64,000 nucleotides of DNA from Actinocatenispora sera (GCF_018324685.1 NZ_AP023354.1:3348001-3412000), one strand, 5' to 3'. Shown: positions 42,832 through 51,106, counted from the stretch's first letter. Notes: generated by a model from the letters alone, not told the origin. A program made the numbers and translations.

Positions 42832-43698
42832 CTAGATGGTCGGCGGGCCCTGTTCGATGCGGCGCAGCACCGGGGCGAGCCGGTCGAAGCCGACCAGCGT
42901 CTGCACCTGACGTTCGTCCCACCAGGTCGCGCCGGCGTCGGCCAGCGGTGAGATCAGGTCCCGGGCCGCCGCCGGGTCGCCCGGGCTGGCACCACCCAGC
43001 ACGATCTCGAACGGGCCGTCCCGGTCCGCGCGCTGGGCCCGGACGTAGTCGACCAGCTCGCGCACCGCGCCGATGGACGGCACCTCGCCGTGCCGGGCGT
43101 CGGTGAACAGCGGGACGACGCCGTCCCAGCGGGCGGCGCGGCGGATCGGCCGGCGGCGCGGCCAGTAGCCACCGACCCAGACCGGCGTTCGGGGCCGCTG
43201 CACGGTCGCCGGCAGCAGCTGCACGTCGCGCACCTGGTAGTGCTTCCCGTCATGGTTCACCGGCTCGCCGGACCAGTAGCGGTTCAGCAGGTCGAGACCC
43301 TCGTCGAGCCGTTCGGCGAGGAGCACCGGATCGGTCGGCTCGCCGAAGCTGCCGAACTCGTCCTCGATCGGGCCGCCGAGCCCGGCACCGAACACGACCC
43401 GCCCGCCGCTGAGCGCATCGAGCGTGGCGACCTGCCGGGCGAGCTGCTCCGGCCGGCGCCGGGCCACCGGGGTGACGAGCGTGCCGAGCCGGATCCGGGA
43501 GGTGGCCAGGGCCGCGGCGGTCAGCAGCAGCCACGGGTCGCCGAACGGCTGCCCGCGGCGCCGCGTCTTGTCGTGCACCACGTGGTCCCACACGAACAGG
43601 CCGTCCCAGCCGGCCTGCTCGGCCGCGGTCGCGACCAGCGCGACGGTACGGGGGTCGGCGAAGTCCCCGAAGTTCGGGACGTTGATCGAGAAGCGCAT
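42832..43698 (-). CDS. LLM class flavin/F420-dependent oxidoreductase
   Basis: A 288-residue TIM-barrel enzyme of the luciferase-like family, probably using F420 in this lineage. It starts RFSINVPNFGDFADPRTVAL, followed by GWDGLFVWDHVV and ATSRIRLGTLVTPVARRRP (about 67-85), all family hallmarks. GRVVFGAGLGGPIEDEF near 100 and PVWVGGYWP near 165 are the cofactor-binding parts. It starts at ATG 43698. It is divergent from the M48 protease gene. The substrate is unknown. Confidence 0.9.
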   Translation of the reverse strand: MRFSINVPNFGDFADPRTVALVATAAEQAGWDGLFVWDHVVHDKTRRRGQPFGDPWLLLTAAALATSRIRLGTLVTPVARRRPEQLARQVATLDALSGGRVVFGAGLGGPIEDEFGSFGEPTDPVLLAERLDEGLDLLNRYWSGEPVNHDGKHYQVRDVQLLPATVQRPRTPVWVGGYWPRRRPIRRAARWDGVVPLFTDARHGEVPSIGAVRELVDYVRAQRADRDGPFEIVLGGASPGDPAAARDLISPLADAGATWWDERQVQTLVGFDRLAPVLRRIEQGPPTI

Positions 43699-43708
43699 CC
43701 CCGCAGCC

Positions 43709-43758
43709 TGCGGTACGCATCGCCGGCGGGCAAGCACATTGCGCCGGCGCATACCGCA
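43709..43758. repeat. Imperfect inverted repeat in the LLM/M48 divergent promoter
   Basis: TGCGGTACGCATCGCCGGCG on the left and GCGCCGGCGCATACCGCA on the right are nearly complementary, with two mismatches or indels and a 12-nt AT-richer centre (GGCAAGCACATT). Located between the start of LLM (43698) and M48 (43807). It could be an operator or a hairpin. Confidence 0.35.
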
Positions 43759-43806
43759 CGAGTGGCCGGGGCACCGGCGAACGGCCGGGTCTGGAAGGCT
43801 GCGGGT

Positions 43807-45060
43807 ATGGCGAGTCTGGTCGGTGCCGCGGTCGTCGCGGCGGTACTGCTGGTCGCGGCCGGCGTCGTCGTCGGGGTGGCGGTGCCGTGGCGCATCCCGG
43901 TACCGCCGCGGACCGCGCAGCTCGCCGCGCTGGCTCGACTGCCCGCCGAGCAGGTGGCACGCGGCCGGGCGCTGGCCGCCGAGCTGCTCCCGCTGCGGTA
44001 CGCGGGCCTGCTGGTGGAGCTGGTCGCGGTGCTGGTGCTGGGGCTGACCCCGTTGGCCGCGAGGCTGGTGACCGCGATCGGCGATGCGGTGGGTGCCGGC
44101 CGGCTGGTGACCGCGGTCCTGGGTGGGCTCGCGGTGGTGGCGATCGTCGAGCTGGTCGGGCTGCCGTTCGCGGCCCGGCGTCGGGCGGTGCTTCGCCGGT
44201 ACGGGCTGATCACGCAGGGCTGGGCCGGCTGGGCGGTGGATCTCGGCCGCGGTGCGGTGCTCGGGATCGTGTTCGTCGGTGCCGCGCTGGCCGGGTTCTT
44301 CGCCGCGACCGGCGCCTGGCCGCACGCCTGGTGGGCGCCGGTCGCCGGCGCCGCCGCGATACTCACGCTGCTGCTGTCGATGGTGTTCCCGGTGCTGGTG
44401 GAGCCGCTGTTCAACCGGTTCACCCCGATGCCCGACTCCCCGCTGCGCGACGACCTGCTGGCGCTGGCCGCCGCCGACCGGGTACGCGTCCGGGCGGTGC
44501 TGGTGGCCGACGCGTCGCGGCGCGGCAGCGCGGTCAACGCGTACGTGTCGGGGCTGGGGCCGACCCGCCGCATCGTCGTGTTCGACACGCTGCTGTCCGC
44601 GGCGCCGGACGCGGAGACCCGGCTGGTGGTGGCGCACGAGCTGGGCCACGCCCGCCACCACGACGTACCGCTCGCGGCCGGGCTCGGCGCGCTCGGCGCC
44701 GCGTGCGGCTGCTGCCTGCTGTACCTGTTCGGTGCCTGGCACGCGCCGTTCGCCCTGGCGGGTGCCACCGGCCTGGCCGATCCGAGGGCGGTGGGGCTGC
44801 TGGTCGCGCTGCTCACGGTCGCGCAGCTGGTGCTCGGACCGGTCGGCAACCTGGTGTCGCGCCGGGTGGAGGCGCGCGCCGACCGGCACGCGCTGCGTAC
44901 GACCGGCGATCCGGCGACGTTCGCGGCGATGCAGGGGCGGCTGGCGCTGCGCAACCTGGCCGACGTGGATCCGGGCCGCGTCTCGCAGACCCTGTTCGGT
45001 AGCCATCCGAGCACGGTGCAGCGGCTCGCCGCCGCGGACGAGTTCACCGCGGACCGGTAA
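43807..45060 (+). CDS. M48 family membrane metalloprotease (Ste24/HtpX-like)
   Basis: A 417-residue multi-pass membrane protease. Five or more helices precede the site. The zinc motif is HELGH at about 277-281 (VVAHELGHARHHD), and the third ligand Glu is in VEARADRHAL near 361. The order resembles CAAX prenyl protease 1 (Ste24), with a long N-terminal membrane part. ATG 43807 follows a short signal-like start (ASLVGAAVVAAVLL). Family members process or degrade membrane proteins; the target is unknown. Confidence 0.88.
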   Translation: MASLVGAAVVAAVLLVAAGVVVGVAVPWRIPVPPRTAQLAALARLPAEQVARGRALAAELLPLRYAGLLVELVAVLVLGLTPLAARLVTAIGDAVGAGRLVTAVLGGLAVVAIVELVGLPFAARRRAVLRRYGLITQGWAGWAVDLGRGAVLGIVFVGAALAGFFAATGAWPHAWWAPVAGAAAILTLLLSMVFPVLVEPLFNRFTPMPDSPLRDDLLALAAADRVRVRAVLVADASRRGSAVNAYVSGLGPTRRIVVFDTLLSAAPDAETRLVVAHELGHARHHDVPLAAGLGALGAACGCCLLYLFGAWHAPFALAGATGLADPRAVGLLVALLTVAQLVLGPVGNLVSRRVEARADRHALRTTGDPATFAAMQGRLALRNLADVDPGRVSQTLFGSHPSTVQRLAAADEFTADR

Positions 45061-45122
45061 CGTTCCGGTCATTTCCGGCGAACTACAAAGACCACCGCTC
45101 GACCGTCGAGACGCAGCCAGGA

Positions 45123-46355
45123 GTGACCGACCGGATGGCCCACCCGCTCGCACGGGTACCGGCGCCGCGGGCGTCGCTGGGCTACCGGCCGGCGCTGGAC
45201 GGGATCCGGGCGGTGTCGATCATCGCGGTCATCGTGTTCCACACGCCCGGCTGGGGTTCGCTGCCCGCGGTGCTGCCCGGCGGCCACATGGGCGTCACGG
45301 TCTTCTTCGTGCTCTCCGGGTACCTGATCACCACGCTGTTGCTGGGCGAGCTGCACCGCACCGGCGACCTCGACCTGCGGGCGTTCTACCTGCGCCGGGC
45401 GGCTCGGCTGCTGCCCGGCCTGCTGCTCGTCGCGGTGGTGCACTCGCTGTTCTGGAGCAGCCAGGACGGCGTGCTCTCCACGGTGGTGCCGGTCATCGCG
45501 GCACTGCTGTACCTCAGCAGCGTGTTCGCCGGGTTCTGGCGGCTGATGGGGAAGATCACCTGGAGCTGGTCGCTGTCGGTCGAGGAGCACTTCTACTTCG
45601 GCTGGCCGCCGCTGCTGCGCTGGCTGTTTCGTACCGAGGCGCGGCACGCCGACCGGTCGTTGCCGCGCCGGCATCCGATGCTCGCGGCGACCGCCGCGGC
45701 GCTGGTGATCGTGGCGATCGCGGTCGGGCTGCGGGTCACGTTCGTGCACTCGGTGCGCTGGCACGACATGCTCTACTACTCGACGTTCACCCGGATGGAC
45801 GCGCTCGCGGTGGGCTGTCTCGCCGCGCTCGCCGCGTGGCGGTACCGGCTGCCGTGGGCGCGCTGCGCCGGTTGGCTCGGCGCGGCGGTCCTGGCGGTGA
45901 GCTGCCTGAGCCCGCTGTGGTCGATCGGGCGCTCCTCGCTCAACCTGTGGGGCCTGCCGCTGGGTACCGTCGCGGCCGCCGTCCTGGTGGTCAGCGTCGT
46001 CCAGCGGCCGGAGGCGCTGCTCGCCCGGCTGCTCGCGACCCGCCCGCTGGTGCACATCGGCACCATCTCGTACGGGCTGTACCTGTGGAACCTGTTGCCC
46101 GGCCGGGCGCTGATGGAGCTGCGCGGTCACCATCCGGGCCACCTCGCCACCGTGGCGTCCTGGCTGGTCATGCTCGTTGCGGTGGAGCTGTCGTACCACC
46201 TGGTCGAGCGGCCGGTACAGGCGTGGGCGCGGGCGCGGCTGACCGGTGCGGCGCGGCCGCGCCCGGCGGTGGTCCGCGGCGTGCCGGCCAGCGAGTGCAC
46301 CCGCCAGGTCCTCGCCCGGGCCGCCTCCTGGCGCGTCCCCACCGTCGTCCGCTAG
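45123..46355 (+). CDS. Membrane acyltransferase 3 (OafA/YrhL family)
   Basis: A 410-residue integral membrane acyltransferase with ten predicted helices. Typical segments are YRPALDGIRAVSIIAVIVFH (His in the first helix), VFFVLSGYLIT, the RRAARLLPGL arginine cluster and SVEEHFYFGWPP. There is no SGNH domain. The GTG start at 45123 overlaps an AGGAG; ATG 45135 is an alternative. Located directly upstream of pimB on the same strand with a 118-nt gap. Members acylate sugars of glycans or glycolipids; acylation of a mannosylated glycolipid here is speculation. Confidence 0.87.
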   Translation: MTDRMAHPLARVPAPRASLGYRPALDGIRAVSIIAVIVFHTPGWGSLPAVLPGGHMGVTVFFVLSGYLITTLLLGELHRTGDLDLRAFYLRRAARLLPGLLLVAVVHSLFWSSQDGVLSTVVPVIAALLYLSSVFAGFWRLMGKITWSWSLSVEEHFYFGWPPLLRWLFRTEARHADRSLPRRHPMLAATAAALVIVAIAVGLRVTFVHSVRWHDMLYYSTFTRMDALAVGCLAALAAWRYRLPWARCAGWLGAAVLAVSCLSPLWSIGRSSLNLWGLPLGTVAAAVLVVSVVQRPEALLARLLATRPLVHIGTISYGLYLWNLLPGRALMELRGHHPGHLATVASWLVMLVAVELSYHLVERPVQAWARARLTGAARPRPAVVRGVPASECTRQVLARAASWRVPTVVR

Positions 46356-46473
46356 CGGCAGGGGCCGCGTCGGTCGAGCCGATCGCGAGGTTCCGCGCAG
46401 CGGCCTGGTCGCCCGGCACCCGGGTTCGTCAGGTCCGCGACGGGGGGCGCCGGCCGGCGCCTACCATCGCCGG

Positions 46474-47625
46474 ATGGGCCGCACCCTGCTGATCACCAAC
46501 GACTTCCCGCCGCGTACCGGGGGGATCCAGAACTTCGTGCACGCGCTCGCGGTGCGGCAGCCGGCCGACTCGCTGGTGGTGTACGCGTCGTCCTGGCGCG
46601 GCGCCGCGCAGTTCGACGCCGAGCAGCCCTTCCCGGTGGTACGGGCGGACACCACGGTGCTGTTGCCCACCCCGCGGGCCCGGCGGGCGGCGGTGGCGCT
46701 GGCCCGCGAGTACGACTGCGACACCGCCTGGTACGGGGCGATGGCGCCGCTGGGGCTGCTCGCGCCGGCGCTGCGGGCGGCCGGGGTGCGTCACCAGGTG
46801 GCGCAGACGCACGGGCACGAGGCCGGCTGGGCTGCGCTGCCCGGACCGCGCGGGCTGTTGCGCCGGATCGGGCACCACGTCGACGTGGTCACCTACCTTG
46901 CCGAGTACTTCCGGGTCCGGCTGGACCGGGCGATCAACGCGCGGCGGCGGGGTGCCCGGCTGGAGCATCTCGCGCCGGGCGTGGACACCGAGAAGTTCCG
47001 GCCCGACCTGGTGCACACCGAGGGGGCGGCGATCCGGCGCGAGCTGGGCCTCGCCGACCGGCCGGTGATCGTCTGCGTGTCCCGGCTGGTACCGCGCAAG
47101 GGGCAGGACACGCTGATCCGGGCGCTGCCGGCGGTGCGCCGGCGGGTACCGGACGCGGCGCTGCTGATCGTCTCCGGCGGCCCGGACCGGCAGCGGCTGC
47201 AGCGGCTGGCGAGCGACACCGGCGTGGCCGACGACGTGGTGTTCACCGGGTCGGTGCCGTGGGCGGCGCTGCCGCACTACTACGCGGCCGGTGACGTGTT
47301 CGCGATGCCGTGCCGGACCCGTCGCGGCGGGCTGGAGGCCGAGGGGCTGGGCATCGTGTACCTGGAGGCGTCGGCGACCGGCCTGCCGGTGGTGGCGGGC
47401 GACTCCGGCGGCGCGCCGGACGCGGTGCGCGACGGCGAGACCGGCTTCGTGGTCTCCGGTACCGACGTGCCGGCGCTCGCCGACCGGTTGGTCACGTTGC
47501 TGGCCGACCGGTCGCTCGCGGCCCGGATGGGCAAGGCCGGCCGCGCCTGGGTCGAGTCGGACTGGCAGTGGGACACCATCGCCGCCCGGATGACCGCCCT
47601 GCTGCACCCGGACAGTCCGCAGTAG
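46474..47625 (+). CDS. pimB: PimB'-type alpha-mannosyltransferase (GT4 family)
   Basis: A 383-residue GT-B glycosyltransferase closely matching my memory of the mycobacterial PimB' sequence (start TLLITNDFPPRTGGIQNFV, then AQTHGHEAGWAALPGPRG and APGVDTEKFRPD). PimB' adds the second mannose to phosphatidylinositol monomannoside on the cytoplasmic face. The donor-site residues VCVSRLVPRKGQDTL and the acidic GLGIVYLEASATGLPVVAG (E-x7-E pattern) are present. It starts at ATG 46474. It is downstream of the acyltransferase and upstream of fadD15, as in other actinobacteria. Confidence 0.9.
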   Translation: MGRTLLITNDFPPRTGGIQNFVHALAVRQPADSLVVYASSWRGAAQFDAEQPFPVVRADTTVLLPTPRARRAAVALAREYDCDTAWYGAMAPLGLLAPALRAAGVRHQVAQTHGHEAGWAALPGPRGLLRRIGHHVDVVTYLAEYFRVRLDRAINARRRGARLEHLAPGVDTEKFRPDLVHTEGAAIRRELGLADRPVIVCVSRLVPRKGQDTLIRALPAVRRRVPDAALLIVSGGPDRQRLQRLASDTGVADDVVFTGSVPWAALPHYYAAGDVFAMPCRTRRGGLEAEGLGIVYLEASATGLPVVAGDSGGAPDAVRDGETGFVVSGTDVPALADRLVTLLADRSLAARMGKAGRAWVESDWQWDTIAARMTALLHPDSPQ

Positions 47626-47667
47626 ACGGGCGCGGCCGGGACCGGTTGCCGGTCCGGGGGAACGCGC

Positions 47668-47958
47668 CGGCACGAGGAGGCGTTCGCCCGGTACGAGAAG
47701 CGGATGCGCGACTACGTCGAGCGCAACCAGGCGCTGGGGTGGGCCGCGGCCCGGTGGTTCTTCACGAGCCAGCCGACGAGGCGCTCACCGGGCTCGCCGT
47801 CGAACCGGACGGCGAGGCGCTCACCGGGCTCGCCGTCGAACCGGACGACGAGGCGCTCACCGGGCTCGCCGTCGAACCGGACGACGAGGCGCTCACCGGG
47901 CTCGCCGTCGAACCGGACGACACGGTCGAGCTGCCCGACCACCCGCTGCCGGCCCGAG
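47668..47958 (+). pseudogene. Decayed flavin-dependent monooxygenase remnant (C-terminal part)
   Basis: In one frame the sequence reads RHEEAFARYEKRMRDYVERN then QALGWAAARWFFTSQP, strongly like the C-terminal helix of FAD-dependent aromatic monooxygenases (ARYExRMRPYVExNQAL). Continuity is then lost: after about 47777 the plausible coding frame is another (EALTGLAVEPDD, ending TVELPDHPLP, like the LPDYP tail of these enzymes). A 36-bp tandem repeat sits exactly at the switch. The body of the enzyme with its FAD motif is absent. I read it as a frameshifted, truncated remnant, not a working gene. Confidence 0.6.
47778..47921 (+). repeat. Four-copy 36-bp tandem repeat
   Basis: Units start at 47778, 47814, 47850 and 47886; each begins GAGGCGCTCACCGGGCTCGC and ends GACGAC (GACGGC in the first). 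Three copies are identical. 36 bp keeps the reading frame and would encode a 12-residue unit (EALTGLAVEPDD). It looks like a recent slippage or unequal-crossover expansion. Confidence 0.92.
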
Positions 47959-47985
47959 CCGCCCGACCCGGCCGGAGTTCCGTGG

Positions 47986-47998
47986 GTCCACTGTGGAC
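47986..47998. repeat. Palindrome GTCCACTGTGGAC (also at 2856 and 63925)
   Basis: A perfect 13-bp odd palindrome. The same motif occurs at 2856-2868 within the MFS gene and as GTCCACAGTGGAC at 63925-63937 in the WD40-type gene, with near copies at 5494 and 11580. Confidence 0.6.
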
Positions 47999-48107
47999 CG
48001 TTCGGGTCCCCGGACCGGGGCCGGCGCTGTGGACCGTGGACACCGATCCGCGGCGTCCGGCGACCCCGGCCGTCCACGATGGACGTTCTGGACGGCCGGA
48101 CCCGCGG

Positions 48108-49598
48108 TCACGGGCGCGCGCAGTCGACGCCGCCGCCGGCGTGGTACATCATGTCCTGGAAGTCGACGCTGGCCCGGATCGGCGTCGTACTGGTCACCGA
48201 CCGCACCGTGGCGCCGCCGCGGGTCAGGGTGAACACCGGCGTGTTGCCGGCCACCAGCGGCACCGAGTACGACGTCAACCCGGCGCCGGCCGTCTCGCTG
48301 TGCGAGTCGCTGCCCTGGGTGATCGTCAACGTGCCGGGTGTGGTCAGGAACGCGACGAGTTCGACCTTGTCGCTGGCCGGATCGCCGTTCGGGACGTGCA
48401 TCGTCACCGGTGAGCCGTCCCGGCCGACCGGCTGCCGCGCGAACGGGGCGTCCGTCGGCTGGGACCGGTGGAAGTAGTAGAGCGCGTCCTGGGTGACGGC
48501 CGGAGTGGCGCCGGTCTTGAACGCGTCGACGTAGTACGACGCCACGTCGGTCACCGCGTACCCGCGCTCCGCCGACGGCGAGACCCACGACTCGGTGTAG
48601 TCGTTCCAGGTGATCAGCGAGACCCAGTCGGCGTCCGAGTCGATCGCGGTCTGCAGCGAGGACCGCAGCAGGCCGCTGTTGGACGACTCCCAGTACCGGC
48701 CGTCGTAGCTGCGGGTGTCCTCGAACGCCGCCGGCTGCATCCAGATCCGGCCGCGCGCGTGCGCCGTCGCGCTGTCCTTCGCGTACGTGCCGGTGCCGCC
48801 GACGAACCTGGTGCCCCACTGGGAGTACCCGTACACGATGTCGTTCCAGTCCGACCGTTCGGTGGTGCCACCGCCCCAGGACAGGAAGATCGGCACCAGC
48901 GCGGTGGGCACGCCCTCGGCCGCGAGCTTGTCCTCGACCGACTTCCACCACGCGACGCTCTGCCGCTCCGGGTAGAACGGCGCGAGCACCACCCGGCCGT
49001 CGTCGAGCTTGTACACGCTCGGGTCGTCGGCGTAGCGCGCCACGATGTCGACGACCGGATCGTTCGCGGCGCCGGCCGCGGTCGGGAAGTCCGGCCCGAG
49101 CATGATCCGGAAGCCGGGATCGACCGCCTTCGCCGCCGCGAGCATCGCCGGCAGCTGGTTCCACCGCGCGTCGCCGGAGTCGTGGTACTCGAAGATGAAG
49201 CCGTCGATGCCGACCTGGATGGCGCGCCGGATCTCGGTCTCGAAGTCGGCCTGCTTCCAGTCGCCGCTGCGCGGATCCCGGCCGATCGGCCGGTCCCGCA
49301 GGTCGTACGCGCCGCCCTCGGAGTCCAGCGAGTACTGCCAGCGCGAGTAGCTGTCGGACTCCGGCGCCTTGTTGTCGATCGACACCGGGAACGGCGGGAA
49401 GTAGTACGCGAAGACCTTCTTCGGGCTCGCCCGCAGCTGCGCCGGTGCCGGCAGCGTGACCGGGAGCGGGTTGCACTCGGAGGTCGCCGCGCTCGCGCGC
49501 GCCTGGTGCCGGTCCGGCGCGGCCGTCGCCGCGGTGGCCGACGCGCCGGCCACCAACACGGCGGCCAGCGCGGCGACGAGTCTGGTACGGGTACGCAA
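48108..49598 (-). CDS. Secreted glycoside hydrolase, GH71-like (alpha-1,3-glucanase family)
   Basis: About 496 residues from TTG 49598 (AAGGGG 8 nt upstream). A clear Sec signal peptide (RTRTRLVAALAAVLVAGASA, then TAATAA cleavage) precedes a TIM-barrel: KKVFAYYFPPFPVSIDNK, then GIDGFIFEYHDSGDARWNQL, RIMLGPDF, and LITWNDYTESWVSPSAERGY, a pattern I associate with GH71. The C-terminal 120 residues form a beta-rich domain that ends with a Cys. GH71 enzymes cut alpha-1,3-glucan of fungal walls; that role is inferred. There is no neighbouring sugar transporter. Confidence 0.75.
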   Translation of the reverse strand: MRTRTRLVAALAAVLVAGASATAATAAPDRHQARASAATSECNPLPVTLPAPAQLRASPKKVFAYYFPPFPVSIDNKAPESDSYSRWQYSLDSEGGAYDLRDRPIGRDPRSGDWKQADFETEIRRAIQVGIDGFIFEYHDSGDARWNQLPAMLAAAKAVDPGFRIMLGPDFPTAAGAANDPVVDIVARYADDPSVYKLDDGRVVLAPFYPERQSVAWWKSVEDKLAAEGVPTALVPIFLSWGGGTTERSDWNDIVYGYSQWGTRFVGGTGTYAKDSATAHARGRIWMQPAAFEDTRSYDGRYWESSNSGLLRSSLQTAIDSDADWVSLITWNDYTESWVSPSAERGYAVTDVASYYVDAFKTGATPAVTQDALYYFHRSQPTDAPFARQPVGRDGSPVTMHVPNGDPASDKVELVAFLTTPGTLTITQGSDSHSETAGAGLTSYSVPLVAGNTPVFTLTRGGATVRSVTSTTPIRASVDFQDMMYHAGGGVDCARP

Positions 49599-49641
49599 GG
49601 TGGGCCCCTTCGGGTGAACGGTCCGAACGAGCCTCAAAGAT

Positions 49642-49657
49642 ATCGATAATTCTCGAT
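49642..49657. promoter_or_regulatory. AT-rich inverted repeat upstream of the GH71-like gene
   Basis: ATCGA-TAATTC-TCGAT, perfect 5-bp arms in the most AT-rich patch of this region, 44 nt upstream of the start codon. It may be an operator overlapping the promoter; a LacI- or GntR-type regulator is plausible but none lies nearby. Confidence 0.35.
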
Positions 49658-49728
49658 GGGCGCGAAACCTCGGCGCCGGGACGACCGCCGCGCCGTACCG
49701 ACCGCTCGGCGCCGCGCGAGCGGTGACG

Positions 49729-50355
49729 TCACGCGGCGCGCAGCTCGTCCTCGTGGCCGTGTGCCCGGATCAGGGCGGCGGCCAGCCGGGGCAGCTCGCC
49801 GGCCGGTACCAGCGTCGCCAGCCCCGCGGCGCTGTGCGGCAGCCGCAGGGTGCGTGCGGTCGAGCGGACCCGCTCGTCCGCGTACGGCGCAACCGACGGC
49901 CAGGTCGCCTGCACCTCGCGCAGGAAGATGTCCGCGCCGGTCGGGCCGATCCCGGGGAACTCGGTGAGCAGCCGGGAGATGCCCGCCGCGGCACCGTCCG
50001 CCTCGTCCCGCAGCCGGCGCAGGTCACCGTGCCAGCGCTCCAGCAGCAGCCGCGCGCCATCGCCCAGCTGGGTGGCGGTGCGCTCGTCGTACCGGCGGTA
50101 GTGGCCACGGCCGAGCGCGTCCACCCGTTGCTGCCAGGTCGCGTCGAGCATCCGGCGCGGCGTCCGGTACCCGGCGGACAGCTCCCGGGCGGCCGCCACC
50201 GCGACGTCGGCGGAGATCCGCGCGGACAGCAGGTGCGCGAGCACCAGCAGCCGGTACAGCGGGGATGGTGTGTCGGCCAGCCGGATCCCGGCCTGGTCGG
50301 CGAAGCTGCGCCCGTACCGGTCGAGCAGGGTCCGCACGGTGCGCTCGCGGGTCAT
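49729..50355 (-). CDS. HhH-GPD superfamily protein lacking usual catalytic residues
   Basis: A 208-residue protein that starts at ATG 50355 (GGAGG 7 nt upstream) and has the endonuclease III-like all-alpha fold. The helix-hairpin-helix is LLTEFPGIGPTGADIFLRE (about 125-143). In active EndoIII enzymes a Lys lies at the position here occupied by Thr (GIGPTGAD versus GxGRKTA), and the VDTHV Asp motif is replaced by YADERV. The C-terminal Fe-S cysteines are absent. So it may bind DNA without glycosylase activity or use other residues. Confidence 0.8.
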   Translation of the reverse strand: MTRERTVRTLLDRYGRSFADQAGIRLADTPSPLYRLLVLAHLLSARISADVAVAAARELSAGYRTPRRMLDATWQQRVDALGRGHYRRYDERTATQLGDGARLLLERWHGDLRRLRDEADGAAAGISRLLTEFPGIGPTGADIFLREVQATWPSVAPYADERVRSTARTLRLPHSAAGLATLVPAGELPRLAAALIRAHGHEDELRAA

Positions 50356-50443
50356 GACGACCACCTCCGCCGTGCCGGCTACCCGCCCCGGCGCCGCGCA
50401 CACGTGGCCGCGGTTCCCGGCGCCACGGGCAGCACCGAGCGGG

Positions 50444-51106
50444 TCAGAAGCGGGGGGTGTCCGGCGCTTCGAGCAGGCCGAGGCGCAGTGCGGTCATCAG
50501 CGCCTGGGCGCGGTTGCCGGCGCCGAGCTTCTCGTACAGCTTGGAGATGTGCGTCTTCGCGGTCGACTCGGAGACGTACAGCTGCTTGGCGATGCCGGCC
50601 ACCGACATCCCGTCGGCGAGCAGCTTGAGCACCTGGCCCTCGCGCGGCGACAGCTGCGGGCCGGACGGCTCCAGCCGGCGCTTCATCGCCTCGGCCAGGT
50701 CGGCCGCGGTGAACGCGTTCGGCGTGGCCGCGGCGTGCCGGGCGGCGGCGACCACGTCGTCGGCGGGCGCGCTCTTCGGCACGAACGCGCTCGCGCCGGC
50801 CTCCAGCGCGCCGAACAGCTGGTCGTCCCCGGCGTACATGGTCAGCACCACGATGCCCATCGTCGGGTGCGCCTTGCGCAGCTCGCGGGTGGCGGTCAGG
50901 CCGCTGCCGTCGGGCAGCCGCAGGTCCATGATCACCACGTCCGGGCGCAGCGCGGCGGCCTGCCGGACCCCGTCGCCGGCGGCGCCGGCCTCGCCGACCA
51001 CCTCGAAGTTCGGATCGCGTTCGAACGCGTGCCGCAGACCCTTGCGAATCAGGTCGTGGTCGTCGACGAGCAGGATCCTGGTTCGGCCGATCGGCTCATC
51101 GGGCAT
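50444..51106 (-). CDS. NarL/LuxR family response regulator
   Basis: A 220-residue regulator. ATG 51106 sits 8 nt after GGAG; the GTG at 51115 is alternative. The receiver has the acidic pair Asp15/Asp16, phosphoacceptor Asp61 (VVIMDLRLPDGSG) and Lys near 112 (FVPKSAP). The LuxR HTH at about 153-210 reads LSPREGQVLKLLADGMS, then KQLYVSESTAKTHISKLYEK. It lies 58 nt downstream of the sensor kinase gene on the same strand, so the two form a two-component system. Confidence 0.95.
   Translation of the reverse strand: MPDEPIGRTRILLVDDHDLIRKGLRHAFERDPNFEVVGEAGAAGDGVRQAAALRPDVVIMDLRLPDGSGLTATRELRKAHPTMGIVVLTMYAGDDQLFGALEAGASAFVPKSAPADDVVAAARHAAATPNAFTAADLAEAMKRRLEPSGPQLSPREGQVLKLLADGMSVAGIAKQLYVSESTAKTHISKLYEKLGAGNRAQALMTALRLGLLEAPDTPRF

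Larger units (their letters stand above)
47626..48107. other. Gene-free interval with remnant, repeat and palindrome
   Basis: 482 bases between pimB and the GH71-like gene. It holds the monooxygenase remnant, the 36-bp tandem repeat, a perfect palindrome (47986-47998) and a stretch with several TGGAC motifs. Codon bias is broken in every frame after 47960. Confidence 0.55.

Noticed and set aside
42832-45153. 773-codon minus-strand frame reaching upstream of the LLM enzyme
   Set aside because: Everything before the ATG at 43698 is antisense to the M48 gene and lacks family similarity.
47778-47921. Possible CRISPR array of 36-bp repeats
   Set aside because: Repeats are contiguous without spacers; a plain tandem expansion fits better.
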